From positions 43,301 to 104,280 of the forward strand of contig NW_022985237.1 of assembly GCF_010093535.1 (NCBI RefSeq): 60,980 nucleotides of DNA. The letters are read 5' to 3'. The stretch is from Lindgomyces ingoldianus (Eukaryota; Ascomycota; Dothideomycetes; Pleosporales; Lindgomycetaceae). The notes under the pieces are model-generated. The model was not told the DNA's origin, ran no database searches, and saw only the letters and a list, made by a program, of their open reading frames with translations. The translations under genes and the position numbers were made by a program. Positions within the stretch are counted from its first letter, which is position 1, and each line of letters opens with the position of its first letter. Positions 43,150 to 55,300 of this stretch are shown piece after piece.

Positions 43150-46100
43150 AAATAACTTATAAAGAACATAGGGATATTAAAAGCAACACTATAAAATAAA
43201 ACTAGCCTAGAGTACTAGAATAATAAGATTAACATGTTAAAAGCTTTAATAAGCTTATAAACTTAATTATATATAAGTTATATAATTACTAATTTATATA
43301 TAATAACTTAAAAGGGCACTACTTTTCTAAGTTTATATATAAAAAATTTTAAAAAATAGACACTATAAAACTTCTTAGCACTTAGCTACATGTTTAAAAA
43401 GAAGCTTATATAAGTGCTAAAGGATAAAAGAATTACACTATAGCTAGGCACTAAAGGTACCTAAGCCTAAAAGCTGTATAATATAGCATAAAAAAAAGTA
43501 ATTACACTAAAAAAGCTTTATATATAACTTTTATTACTATATAAGGCTTTACATAAAAGTAGACTAAACATAATACTATTATTAACACTAAATATACTAG
43601 TATTACTTACTTCTACACCTTAGCTAGCACTACACTAATTACTGTATAAATAATACATGCCACCCTACCTAACGCCTGCTCTACACCCTTAATTGTACAC
43701 ACTACTGCCTGCAGTAGTGTATGCACTACTAATACCACCTGCACAATCTATACTACATTACAACCTATATAAACTTCTACCCTAGAGGGAAACTGCTAAA
43801 GAAAAACTTCTAGTAGATAAAATTATATAATTTTAAAAAATATAAAAAAAAATAATAACTATATAAGTTAACTATATAATATTTTTATAAATAAAATAAA
43901 AATCTTTATTAATTTATGTTAATAGCTAGATATCTAGGAAACTTAGTACATAGACATCTTTTTAGATATCTTAAAAAGTTAGGTAAATACATACTATATG
44001 TATAACATAGGCCTTAGACATAACTAAAAGCATTTATACAACACCTTAAGCAGTTACTTTAACACTAATATAAACTATAGCTAGTACTAAATAAACTAAA
44101 TAGTAATAACTTTTATATAATGCTAATAAAAAAACTTTAATAAAAGTTTATATAAAGTTTTTAAAATAATAATTAATAAGCTTACACTTATATAAAAGGC
44201 ACTAAAAATAAAATTTTAAGAAGATGTTCTACTGCACACTGCTGTTATATAAGCTTATTAAAGATAACTAGAACTAGAACATGTAATGTTTACTATTAAG
44301 CTTTTATATAAAGCTTTATTTAGTAACTTATAAGCATTACTTTAAGTTACTATAAACTAAAAGGTAAACTAATACCTCTAAAAACTGCCTAATGTATACT
44401 ACACAGACTGCTAATATAACTCTGTATAATAAAAAAAAAGCTTCTCTCTGCGTAGAAAAGAACAACATAAAAGATCTTTATCTAGGTTTAGGCTATAATC
44501 TAGAGACAACTGCACATAGATAAAGAAGTGCTTTGTCTACTATAAGAAAAAATGTTAGTTATTAAACTACTCTTATAATAACTATACATAAGTAAAGAAC
44601 TAGTATGTTGCCTTATATAAAAATTTCTATAATAAGACTTTATTATATAAAGCTATTACTTTATACATTTAAGACTTTAAAAGTTACCTTAAAAAAATAA
44701 TTTGTATAATATAAAGAAAATAGAATAAAAAAGTAAGGATGCTAAAAAAGCTGTTAACTACCTTACCTCTACTACCTATCTATACTATGTAACAGGAGAG
44801 GACATCTACAGCATTAAACTTAAGAAATATGCTAAGTAGTTTATCCTTAATAACTAATACTATATAGTATACTAAGGTAAACTATAAAACACAAGCGTAG
44901 TAAAAAATTTTACTATTAGTAAGTTTTAACTTAAGGTGTACATATAAAAAAACCTACATATAGAAATTAATTAGACACTTAGCTAAATAAATATTAGCTT
45001 TAAAAGCTAGACACTAAAAAGATTAATTAGTACTATATAAATCTAGAACTTAATTAGTCTAGTTATATACTATATTTTAAAAACTTTAACACTATTTCTG
45101 CTATTACTAGTAAATGCTAACTAACTTAAGGCATACTTTAATAACATTTTAAATAGTATTATATATAAAGATAAAACTACTATTTTTATTATATAAAAAT
45201 AAAGACACCTTTTTTTTAATGTTAGTAAGAAAAGATTTATGTCTTTTTTTACTAAATTAGAACTTTACTGCCTTTACTACTAATTTAGACACCCCTGCAT
45301 AAAAAGACTCTAGAAGATGCTAACTAGCGCTAGCTATAACATTAATGCTATAGTGCTAGAAGAGATTAAGAAGTTTTACTACCTTTACTAATTATATAAC
45401 TAAGCTTTATTAAAATTTAAGTTTATAATTAAAAATAACACCTACTTTAACTATAAAGTTATTATTAACATTATATAAATTAATAATAAAGATGTTCTAC
45501 ATGTTATTAATGTAAACATATTATTTTAGGCTACTACATTTCTAAAATCTATGTCTGCACAAGATACCTAAGATGCACTATATAAATGCTAGATTAACAC
45601 TTATTAAAAACCTCTAAACTACATTATACATAACCTTAGTATAAACTTTGCTTTAAAGAATTTTTAAGCTTATGTAAGAATTATAGAAGCTATATGTAGG
45701 TAGATGCCTATAAAAGTACATTAGGTAGTTAGAAAGGTTAAGCGTGTACACACACTTTTCTAATAAGTGTTTAACATCCTAAAGACTAAGCTAGGTAACT
45801 ATACAGATAATAAGGCTATTCTATAAATAGCAGTTAAGGCTCTAAATAACACAGCTAGCCTGCATAGTCTAGTACCTACACTGCTAGTCTTTAGAGTATA
45901 CTTAAAAATTAACTTAGACTTTTTACTATTACTAAACATTATTACATAAGTAAGCGCAGTATAAAAGGTAATAAAGATACTTTAAAAAAACTATGTAAAA
46001 GTAAACATTAATTATGTAATTAACACTTATAATAGCTTTATAACATATAAAGTTCTTAACTTTCTTCTTAGCTTAAAGATTATAGCATAGAGAGAGAAGA

Positions 46101-48000
46101 AAGGCTAGACTAGCTTATATAAGATTAAGAGCATTAAAGGGAGAGATGTTATTATTAAAAAAAAATAGCCTACTAAAGCTTTAATGTACATAGGTTAAAC
46201 TATACTATAAAGAAAAAAAAAACAACCTACTTATAATAAATAACCTAGATAAACTAATCTCTATATAAAAAGATCTTCTAAAGAAAAGGAAAAAAAAATA
46301 GCTTTATAAAAATGTTATAAAAGCAGAACTAGAGCCTACTATAGACTAAGCCCCTTAGGATAGCAATGCTACACTAGTGTAAAGGGAAAATATAGATACT
46401 AAAAGAAGTAAAAGGCAAAAAAAACCTGCATAAAGTCTAGACTAGGTATTTCTAACCTAGAAAAAAAAAGAAAATTAAGCCTTATCTATTAAGCTTTATA
46501 TAAATAGCATAATTACTATACTTAGAAAACTATTTAAAAAATTAGACTATATAAAAATAAACACTTTAATTACTAACAGCACTTTTAAAGTTATAGCGTA
46601 TAACTTAATAAGGTATAAAAGTTAGATTTTTAACTTTTACTTTATATAAAAAGTAAAAGGTAAAACAACTTAACTATATAAGAAATTCTGCCTAGTGTTT
46701 ACTAGCTACTTAAATAAAAAAAAATAAAAATCCTTACTTAGTTACTAACTATTTAAAGAATAAGCTAGAGACTACTCTTAGCTATAAAAGTAAGCCTAAG
46801 AGCTATATATAAAATGCATTTTAAACTGCGTAATATTATATAAGCATACATTTAATTAATAGATAAGCTTATGCGCACGCTATATACAAAGCTACTAAAA
46901 AAGATGCGCTAGAGCTTTTTACTAAATATAATACTCTAGGTTATACAACTTTTATATAGAGCTACTAAATTAGAACTATATTAGTTTAAAACATACTATA
47001 ACTACTATAAAAAAAGCTGTGTATACACATCTTTTTATATAACCTTTACTTTTTAACTACTAATAAAGAAAAGCACACTTTTAGTATTACTAGCTTATAG
47101 ATAGATAATACTTTAAGCATTATAATAAAAAATTTTACATAAAGAGAAAAAAAAAAACTATAAAAAGTAAAGTTTTATATAAAAAGTAAAACTATCTTAG
47201 TAAAAAAGTAACTTATTAAGTTTAATAGTAAAAGAATTAAACTTATGCATAACATAGTAGTTTTTACTTAGAAAGAATAAGTAAGCTACTTTTATATAAT
47301 TAACTTAAAAGACAAAGATGCTGTATAATAATATATTAAGTAACATGTAAAAAAGGTATATATTACATTTATATATTAACTAGAGGCAGCATTTAACTTT
47401 TTTATTACTATATAAACTATAGACCTTTTATATAATAACATTAACACACTTAACACATAAATCTAATAGTAGATAGATAATAGTAAGTGTAGTTGTACTT
47501 TTCTACTATTATAACTTAATTATATAAAGCTGTTTATCTTTATAAATAAATTATTTACTAATAATAAGAACTTTAGCTTATAGCTAGAATTTTTAATTAT
47601 ATTAAGTAATAAAGACTATATAAAGTAAAGTAACTACTTTAAAATACTAGGCAACATTATACACAAGAATTCTACTAAGTGTAAAAAAGTAACTAAGAGT
47701 GTTCTTACTAGTAAACTATATAAAATAGTTAAAAAGTTTAATAATATAATTACTTTTAGTATAACTTTATAGTAAATTATATAAACACTTAAACTACTAC
47801 TAATTCTAGTAGTAATCTGCATAGATTTAAGGTTTTTATATAATTACCTTATTAAGCTAGGCACTACTAGTAAAAAGTAACTTATAATTAATATTATGTT
47901 ACTTTATAAATTATATAAAAAAAAGAAATTACTAAAATAAAGTAAATTAATAGTAAAGACAACTTAGTAGATACATGTATAAAAAAAACACTAAACTAGG
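43150..48000 (+). pseudogene. Copia-2 gag-pol pseudogene
   Basis: A gag zinc-knuckle relic typical of fungal copia elements is at about 44520-44585 (KKCFVYYKKKC, Cys and Gly positions changed). The connection between integrase and reverse transcriptase is seen at 45790-45920 (NYTDNKAILQIAVKALNNTA, then SLVPTLLVF). From 46300 onward the text is very AT-rich and only locally readable. Stops are too frequent to count. A short open frame on the minus strand at 47634-47822 is low-complexity and unsupported. Confidence 0.72.
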
Positions 48001-48443
48001 CTTTTTAATTATTAGTCCTAACTAACTGCCTCTCTGTTTAGATAGAAGCATCTGTAGACTAGCTAGATCCTGTGCGCAAAGATGCTTTAGACTAACTAGA
48101 CTAACAACACTTTTATATAAAGCTTAAATTTTTTTTTTATATTTTTTTTTTTTATATTATACACACTTATTTTTTTTATTATAAAGATCTGTTACTGCTA
48201 GCACTATATAAAAAGAGAAAAGAGCTAAAGGATTATACAGCAGAGCTTAAAAAGCAAAGGATAAAGAAAAGAAAAGCTATTTATATAGCATAACTAGCTT
48301 ATTCTAACACACAGCATTACTAGGGGCAAGTCCTAATAAATAGAGTAGAGTAAAGGCAGAACATAATTAAATAGACCTACATAGATAGAAGAGAGGTAAC
48401 GTGTACAGAAAGTAACTTTTTAAATAAAATAAAAAGTTGCTAG

Positions 48444-48691
48444 TGTCTATACACAGCAGTAGTGTTACAGCCTAGATATAAGTAATTATGTATAAGCAGG
48501 ATTACATATCTATGTTACATAATGCTTATGTGTAAACCTTTATGCGTAAACATTTAAATATTCTTTTTTTTCTTTATATAAAGGAAAGATAAGAGTAATA
48601 GAACTAGAAACATGTTGCCCTTACCTTACCTACCTTGTACACTGTGCACACTGTACACTACTCTTACTTTTGCTACTTAAGTGCTTATACC
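48444..48691 (+). repeat. Copia-2 3' LTR, interrupted after 248 bases
   Basis: Aligned with the 5' LTR it shows almost only C-to-T and G-to-A changes (GCAGCAGCAGCGTCACGG against ACAGCAGTAGTGTTACAG). The missing end should resume after Copia-1, beyond the window. Confidence 0.82.
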
Positions 48692-48947
48692 TGTCAGATA
48701 TGCGCACCTACTGTCAAGACAGGAGGAACGTTTGNNNNNNNNNNTTGCAGCATGTTGCAAGCTGGTCGCGCATAGGGCTAGTGCGCGAGGGACTCGGATC
48801 GGAAAAACAAAAGCCGAGCAACACAAGTAGAGCAGAAAAAAGATTAATAAATTACAACAATTAATACAATTAATTAATTATCCTATACATTATATCTAAA
48901 CCCATTATTCATCTTAGGAAGCCTAGAAACAGTGCTTTAATCTAACA
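48692..48947 (+). repeat. Copia-1 5' LTR with assembly gap
   Basis: Starts TGTCAGATATGCGCACC and ends TTTAATCTAACA. The outer half is unmutated; the inner half (from about 48838) is strongly RIP-changed. The gap falls where the hairpin and decamer array are expected, so true length is longer than shown. Confidence 0.9.
48735..48744. other. Assembly gap, 10 N
   Basis: Ten N between AACGTTTG and TTGCAGCATG. Comparison with complete LTRs indicates that at least 70-100 bases are missing, including most of the decamer array. Confidence 0.98.
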
Positions 48948-48979
48948 ATTAAGAGTCTTAGTGCCTCCATTAATACAAA

Positions 48980-51900
48980 ATGGCCACCCAGCCTCCTCGA
49001 GACGCGACAGTCGTCCTTCGAGACCACACCGACTACAGAGCCTGGATGATGCAGCTGCAATTGAGATGTGTAGCGCACGGCATCTGGCCGCAAGTGGATC
49101 CTAAGTTAACCATCTAAATGATCTCCAAACCAAGAGCTCTAGAGATGCCGCTAATAGCTAAGTTTTCACCAGCCTCCAACGTTAAAACGCCTACGCACAT
49201 AAACAAGCTATTAACAAGCAGTGTTAGAGCCTTTAAAGAAGCTATTAAATACTATAAGATTAAGGCAGACAAGTATAAGAGTAACAGACATAATTATAAA
49301 AGAGAGTAATTAAGCCTTTAACAGATTATTGTCTTTATCTAGTTAATAGTTAGCCTGCATCTGCAGCGTACATGCTGTTCCCTAGATTAACTACTTAGAT
49401 AGTGGATTACAAACTTTAAAGCTATAGTAGGTGTTAACAACTAATTTAAATAAGAACATATGCGCAACTAATATAATGCATCTCTAAAGCTGCTAAGAAA
49501 CGCAAGCATATAGAACCTATAGCTAGCAGAGTATAATTACACTGCTATAGAAGCAGAGACATAAAATGTTCTAGAAACAACGCAGTTTAATGCTATTACA
49601 AAAGACTTTCTAACTACTATAAATAAAGTTGCCCCTTATTAGTCTACAACTTTTTAGGAAAGTAGACAGTTTACACTAGACATAAATTAAAAAGAAATAA
49701 TAAAGCGCTTTTAAGAACATATAATGTTAAATTATCTAATATATATAGGAAAGCATAAAGCTACCTTTATAATAAATAACTTATTATACTTTACTAAAAG
49801 TAGAAAAACTACCTAGAGCACAAATAAAAACGCCTGTAGTGTAAAAGTTGCAACATTAAGAAAATAAAGTAGACCTTAACATTAATGTTATTAAGAAGAT
49901 AATAGAAAGTTATCTTTAAGCTAAAAACCTACTAAAACAGAAGGCACTAAATATCCTACATATAGACACATCTATGCGCTAAAGGACTACTTCTATGTCT
50001 ATCTAGACAGAGCACTAGACTAGTAGATGCTAAATAAGAGAGTTAAAAAGCTTATAGCATTAAAGCGTAAGCATAACTTAGAATTTTAAGGCCTACTAAG
50101 AAGGCAGCGTAGACATAATTTAAGAATACTAACTCTAAAGAGTTTACATACACTTATGCTAAAGATACAAAAAGACTAACTTAAAGGCTAGAAAGTATTA
50201 AGAGTTAAGGCAGCTATATTACTAGCTATAGTTAATTTAAACTAGAACAGATATCTACTAAAAGAATTATTTATCCTTAACTTAAGCTTAACATGCTATA
50301 TTATAAATAATCCTAATTAGATTTATAACTATTGTTTACTAACACTAGAAAACTTTATCTAGTCTAGAAACTCTTATATATAGATTTAAGGCTACAGTTT
50401 AATTACACTAAGCTTAAAAAGTAAGCATAGAACACACAGTTAAGCATATAGTCTTATACTACATAACGCTGCACTGTGCCTAGACCTGCTGTGCAACCTA
50501 GTCTTGTTCTGCCTACTGCAATAGAAAGGAATCTAGTAGAACACATAAGCAAAGCTAACTACTTTAAAGGCTCTAGACAGAATAATAATTAAAGATCTTA
50601 TAGAGATCTATAGCTAATAAGTGTTAGAGTACTATCTACTATAGAAGAGCTTATATTATACACACATAATTAACATAAGAACTAAATGTAGTCTATAAAA
50701 GGCATTAGTAGAGCTATAGTATAAGTGTCTAGGACACTCTAGACTAGCTACACTTTAACACCTTATATAGTAAGCTAAGGGGGTGTAAATTAAAGAAATT
50801 ACAACAGTTTAATGTAACTTATATAGCAGAGCTAAGATATAATAATAAATTAGCTGCGCACTGCAAATTAGCAATAGTAGACCTAGTAAGAGACTATTAA
50901 TTAATTTCTATGCATATAAAGCATAGAGCATTATAAAAGAGCAAAGTTAAATGCTAATTACTAATAAGTATTCTAGCCTTTAGTAAGACCTTTACTTTAA
51001 AAATAATAGGCTTACTAAATTAATTATTAAAGCTTTTATAATCTTTATCCTCTTTTTAAAGAACTATTATAACATTAGTGTAAAAGTTATTAAAGCTAAC
51101 AACAAGATTATAATAGTAAAACTAGAGGTAGAATGCTAGCTAGCATTGCATAGAATAACTGTTAAGCCTTTAGCACTAGATACACAAGCCTAGAACAGAG
51201 GAGCTAAACGCTTAGAGGGTGTAAACAAAGAGAAGTTACAGGCTATACAACTAGATGCTAACCTACTATAGGATGTATAGCTATACATTACTAGAGCTAG
51301 CGTATACTTATATAATTAGACACTAAACTATGCTAATAACTAGAAGACACTATACAAGATCTTCTTTACATAAGCAGCTTTAAATAATAAAGTTGTTATA
51401 TTAATTTAAAAGCTAAGCTTTACACATTTAAAAGCCTATAGCTATAAAGCATTTATAATAACTAATAACACACATTAGAATAAATCTAAGCTATAGAGGC
51501 TAGACCTAAAGGCGTAGATTAGATATCTAGTTAGGTACTAATTATTAAACATCTACTGTGTATAAATACTACTGCTAGTAAAAGTAATCTGTACATGTAA
51601 TGTTATTTTTAATAAACACTTAATCTTTAGCAGTAAGCCTAAAGACTTAATAGATAACTTTATGTACAACATAGTAAAAAAAATTACTATATATATTAAA
51701 ATAATTAAGCTTCTAACACCTAGTTATTAGCTAAAGACAGAGTTATTCTATAAAGACAACACTATAGACAATACATTAAATTTTAATAAAGTAGACCCAC
51801 TAGGCTACTATTAAGAAAGGAAGATTAGAGATAACTATCTATCTTCTCTAAACACTCTGCCACCTGCAGCATTGCTTATGCAGTTAATAGCTAGAGCAGC

Positions 51901-52026
51901 ACTAAAGCTACGCTAAATAAGGTTGTTAAAGACTATACTATAAGCTGCAGCCTTTATAGCTAGCATAAGATCTAGAAGTGTAGAAAAGCATAGCAGTAAA
52001 ACGCTAGATAAAGCAGCATTAATAAG
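48980..52026 (+). pseudogene. Copia-1 gag, protease and integrase, RIP-degraded (5' part)
   Basis: ATG at 48980 starts an unmutated gag N-terminus (MATQPPRDATVVLRDHTDYR, then WMMQLQLRC) to a TAA at 49115. The frame continues to 49309 (RALEMPLIAKFSPASN) before damage becomes heavy. Integrase is recognisable from about 50715 (RLGHSRLATL-like zinc-binding start) through VKVIKANNKI near 51080, NRGAKRLEGV near 51195 (expected NGGAERL), and YLYNTLNYANN-like text near 51310. Further on, HLKAYSYKAFI lies near 51430. The 3' end of this part, with the start of reverse transcriptase, is cut at 52026 by Gypsy-A3. Confidence 0.82.
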
Positions 52027-52031
52027 GATGC

Positions 52032-52321
52032 TGTAACGGCGCAGGCAAGACAATGGGTCCAAATGCGGTATGAATCCACTCAGAGGCATATGGGAGTGCG
52101 TGGGGACTCAGAGACCTAGGAATACCAATGACACCTATAGGCCTTGTACGTAGGATATTAGAAAACTACTAAGCTAGCTATAGGGGCAAGGTGCAACTAA
52201 ATACATGCAGGAATAGGGGTAACTGCAGGGGACTAGGTTAAGTCATGGTCAGGGCCGATACAGGGACCCTTCAGATAGGATCTAAGCAACCCAAGATAGA
52301 ACAATTTGTAGAATTGTTACA
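52032..52321 (-). repeat. Gypsy-A3 3' LTR (left)
   Basis: 290 bp. The outer 110 bases are close to ancestral (TGTAACGGCGCAGG, GGAGTGCGTGGGGAC); the inner part is RIP-changed relative to the right LTR. Confidence 0.96.
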
Positions 52322-52399
52322 CTACCCCCCCCTCTATAAGCTAATAGTCTCTATCTGTAGTGTGTAGAAAATATTTAAAACTAATTTAAAACTAATTTA

Positions 52400-55300
52400 G
52401 ATAAGATACAACAAGTATAACTATCTTAACTAAAATTTCCTATTACTAAGAAATAGACTAAAAACCTAATACTAATATAATGCCTTTATTATAATGTTTT
52501 TGTTTAGTAGTAACTAGCAGTGTAGTTATTGTTAATATAGCAAATTTATTATTTATAGCAATAAGTGTTTACTTGCCTTACTTATATAGTTTAGTTAATG
52601 TTGTTAGTTTCTTTTTTAGCTATTATCTAAATCTTTACTTTGTAGGTATTGTTATGCACCTAACATTTTATAGCTTAGTCTGCTAACTAATTATAGCATT
52701 AAAGAAAATTACTATGCTGCTCTACCCCCCTCCTAGAGCCTCTTTAAAGGCGTTTTAAGTTATCTGCCTTTAGGCTGCCTACACTCTTGCCTGTAGCCTT
52801 TAGGTTAAGTTTTCTTATTAGTCCTTTAAATTAAAGAAATGTAAATATTACACCTTACGCAATAAAAAATGCAACCTTATATAAATATAGTCTAATACTG
52901 CTAGGGTATAGTTTACTAACGCGCACATAGGTCCCCTTTTATTGTAAGGAGGAATTCTTAGTTCTTTAAGGCCATCTTAAGCTATAGGCGGCAGCCTAAA
53001 ACATAGAGAGTAAAAAGGATAAAAAGAGGGCTTTTAAAGCTGTTTTAAAGTCTGCTTAAAACCTAGCATAAGTAGCACAGGTTATAAAGAGTTAGGAAGC
53101 TAGGCTTTCTGTAGCTAGTGTTTAGGTAGCCTTATTCTACTAGAATACTAAGCTGCTCTAACAGGTTTTAGCCCTAGAGGCTCTAGTGTCTAACCTTTAG
53201 GCAGACATTGCAGCGCTTTTAGGCAGCTAAGGATAAAGCAGAGGGGGTTTAAAGGGAGTCTAGAGAGGAGAGAGAAGGGGAGGAAGGAAAAAAAGAAGAG
53301 CAGAGGAGGAGAAAGAGAAGAGTCTAGAGGTGTCTAACAGCTTGCTGTTAAACCTCCTAAGCAACATGTCTATAGAGTTGTAATAATATTATGTAAAAAT
53401 ATAATCTAACTTCTTACTCTTATACTTTATTGTCTGCTAAGTAATCTATACCTTCTACACTAGCTTTAAAAGCTTTAATCTACTTCTATAAAGCCCTTAA
53501 AAGTCCTAGCTAATTTAGATGCTTATTATAAAAGGCCTTTAGTTTATAAGAAGAACCTATAAAATTTAAAGCCTTATACTAGACTAAATTAGAGTTGTGT
53601 TTTACTTATTTTACCTAGTACTTAAGCGTTTTCTAGTAAAGCTTACTAGTAAGTATTTCCTCTACTTCTTACTTCTCTACTCTATTAATAGCAATTCTAG
53701 AGGGTTTTAGAGGTTCTTGTTCTAAGAGCAGATTCTAAGGGTCTTTATAAAGCACATTTAGTGCAAAGATGTTATATATCTTTAACCTTAAAAGTAGCTC
53801 TAGGTAGTATAAGTTTTTAACTTATTTAAGTACCTTAAAGAAGCCTTTCTATTATTTAGATAGTTTTTAGCTAAGTTTTTAAATAGTAAGGTTCTTAGTG
53901 TCTAGGTAGACTATATTACTAACCTTCTAGTTAACTAGCTAGCAGTAGCAGTTAACTATAGTTTGCATCTAATTCTAGGCCTTTTCTATATAGGTCTTAG
54001 CTAACTCCTAGGCTGCATGCATGCAGGTTGCTAATGCTAGGGCATTCTTATAATTTAGCTTGTCTGTAGCTGTAATAGGTTTTATAGAATGTTTCTAGTC
54101 CTAGCTTTAACATAGTTTAGAGCTATATAAGACTTAATACAGAGACATTTTAATTATTATATAAAGCAAAGTTATTTAAGCCTAATTAATTAAGAGTAGT
54201 AAAAAACTCTAGTTATCTTAGTAAAAAAATATAAAAAGCCTTAGTTTTTAATTAATATACTTATTTATAATTTCTATTTAGCTATCTGTTTTTTTATAAT
54301 AAGCAGTAAAAAGCTTAACTTTTATGCCTAAAATTTAACAGAATTTAGACTAGAAACTAAATATAAACTAAGGTCCTTAATTAGAAATAATAGTTTTAGG
54401 TATGTAGCTAAAACAGTACACCTATTAAATAAACAAAGTAGCTATTTCTTAGGTGTTAATTATTTTATAGTAGGGAATAGAAATAGCTTATTTTAATAAG
54501 TAATTAATTATAACTATAATCTAATTATATCTAGACTTGTCTTTAAAAAACTCCTTAAAGTTAATGCATAAGTGCTGCATTAGTTAAGCAGGAATTAGTA
54601 GGGAGTAGATAAAGCCTAAAGTTTAGGTTTATTTTAGATAAGCCTTATAACAGGGGAGGTAATTCTATACATATTGTTTATAAGTAGCCTCTATACTCTT
54701 CTAGTAGTACTTTTAGGCTAGTAACTAATAGGTCTTAGTAGCACTTAGGTGTGCTAAGGATACTTAGTTATAGACTTCTTAGATAAGTTAGGTACACAGC
54801 AACAAGTCTGCTAGCACACATAAGTAGTTAGCATAGAGAAGTAGTCTGTTTTCTATCTAATAATAGCAAGGTAAGAGTTCTTACTTCTACATAAAAAAGG
54901 CTTAATTCTTTTAAAGTAATACATTAATTAATTTTAAAAAATCTAAAAACATAACTTAGTCTAGTTTTTCTATAATATTTAGCATAGCTACTTAAGTTGT
55001 TGTTTAAGTAATATAGTACTAGGCTAGTTTAGAGTTAATTTAGGGGTGCAGTTAGTACAGTTCTAGTAGGACTTTTAACCTATTATTAGTTTAAGCTGCT
55101 CTTAAATTTTCTACATTTTATTTGCAATAACTAAGAATGTCTGCCCTAGTGTTGTTCTTACTAGGGGTGTACTTAATTTAAAAGTAATACTAAGCTAACT
55201 TTTTAGCCTAACAAACCTAATAAGCATTTAGCACCTTTATTATTATAAAGTACTTTAATAACTAATAATTAGTATATACTAGAGTGCTTATTACTATAGA

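Larger units (their letters stand above)
42210..48691 (+). mobile_element. Copia-2, Ty1/copia retrotransposon, right LTR interrupted by Copia-1
   Basis: The left LTR starts TGTCCGTACGCAGCAGCAG (42210). The second copy starts TGTCTATACACAGCAG (48444) and runs to 48691, where Copia-1 is inserted inside it after GTGCTTATACC. The first 110 bases of the left LTR are CpG-rich and unmutated, while the right LTR is thoroughly mutated. Coding traces are on the plus strand. It lies in a fragment of element E. Confidence 0.85.

Noticed and set aside
47634..47822. 62-codon minus-strand open frame in Copia-2
   Set aside because: Hydrophobic low-complexity text opposite to the element's coding strand, of a kind expected by chance in very AT-rich DNA.
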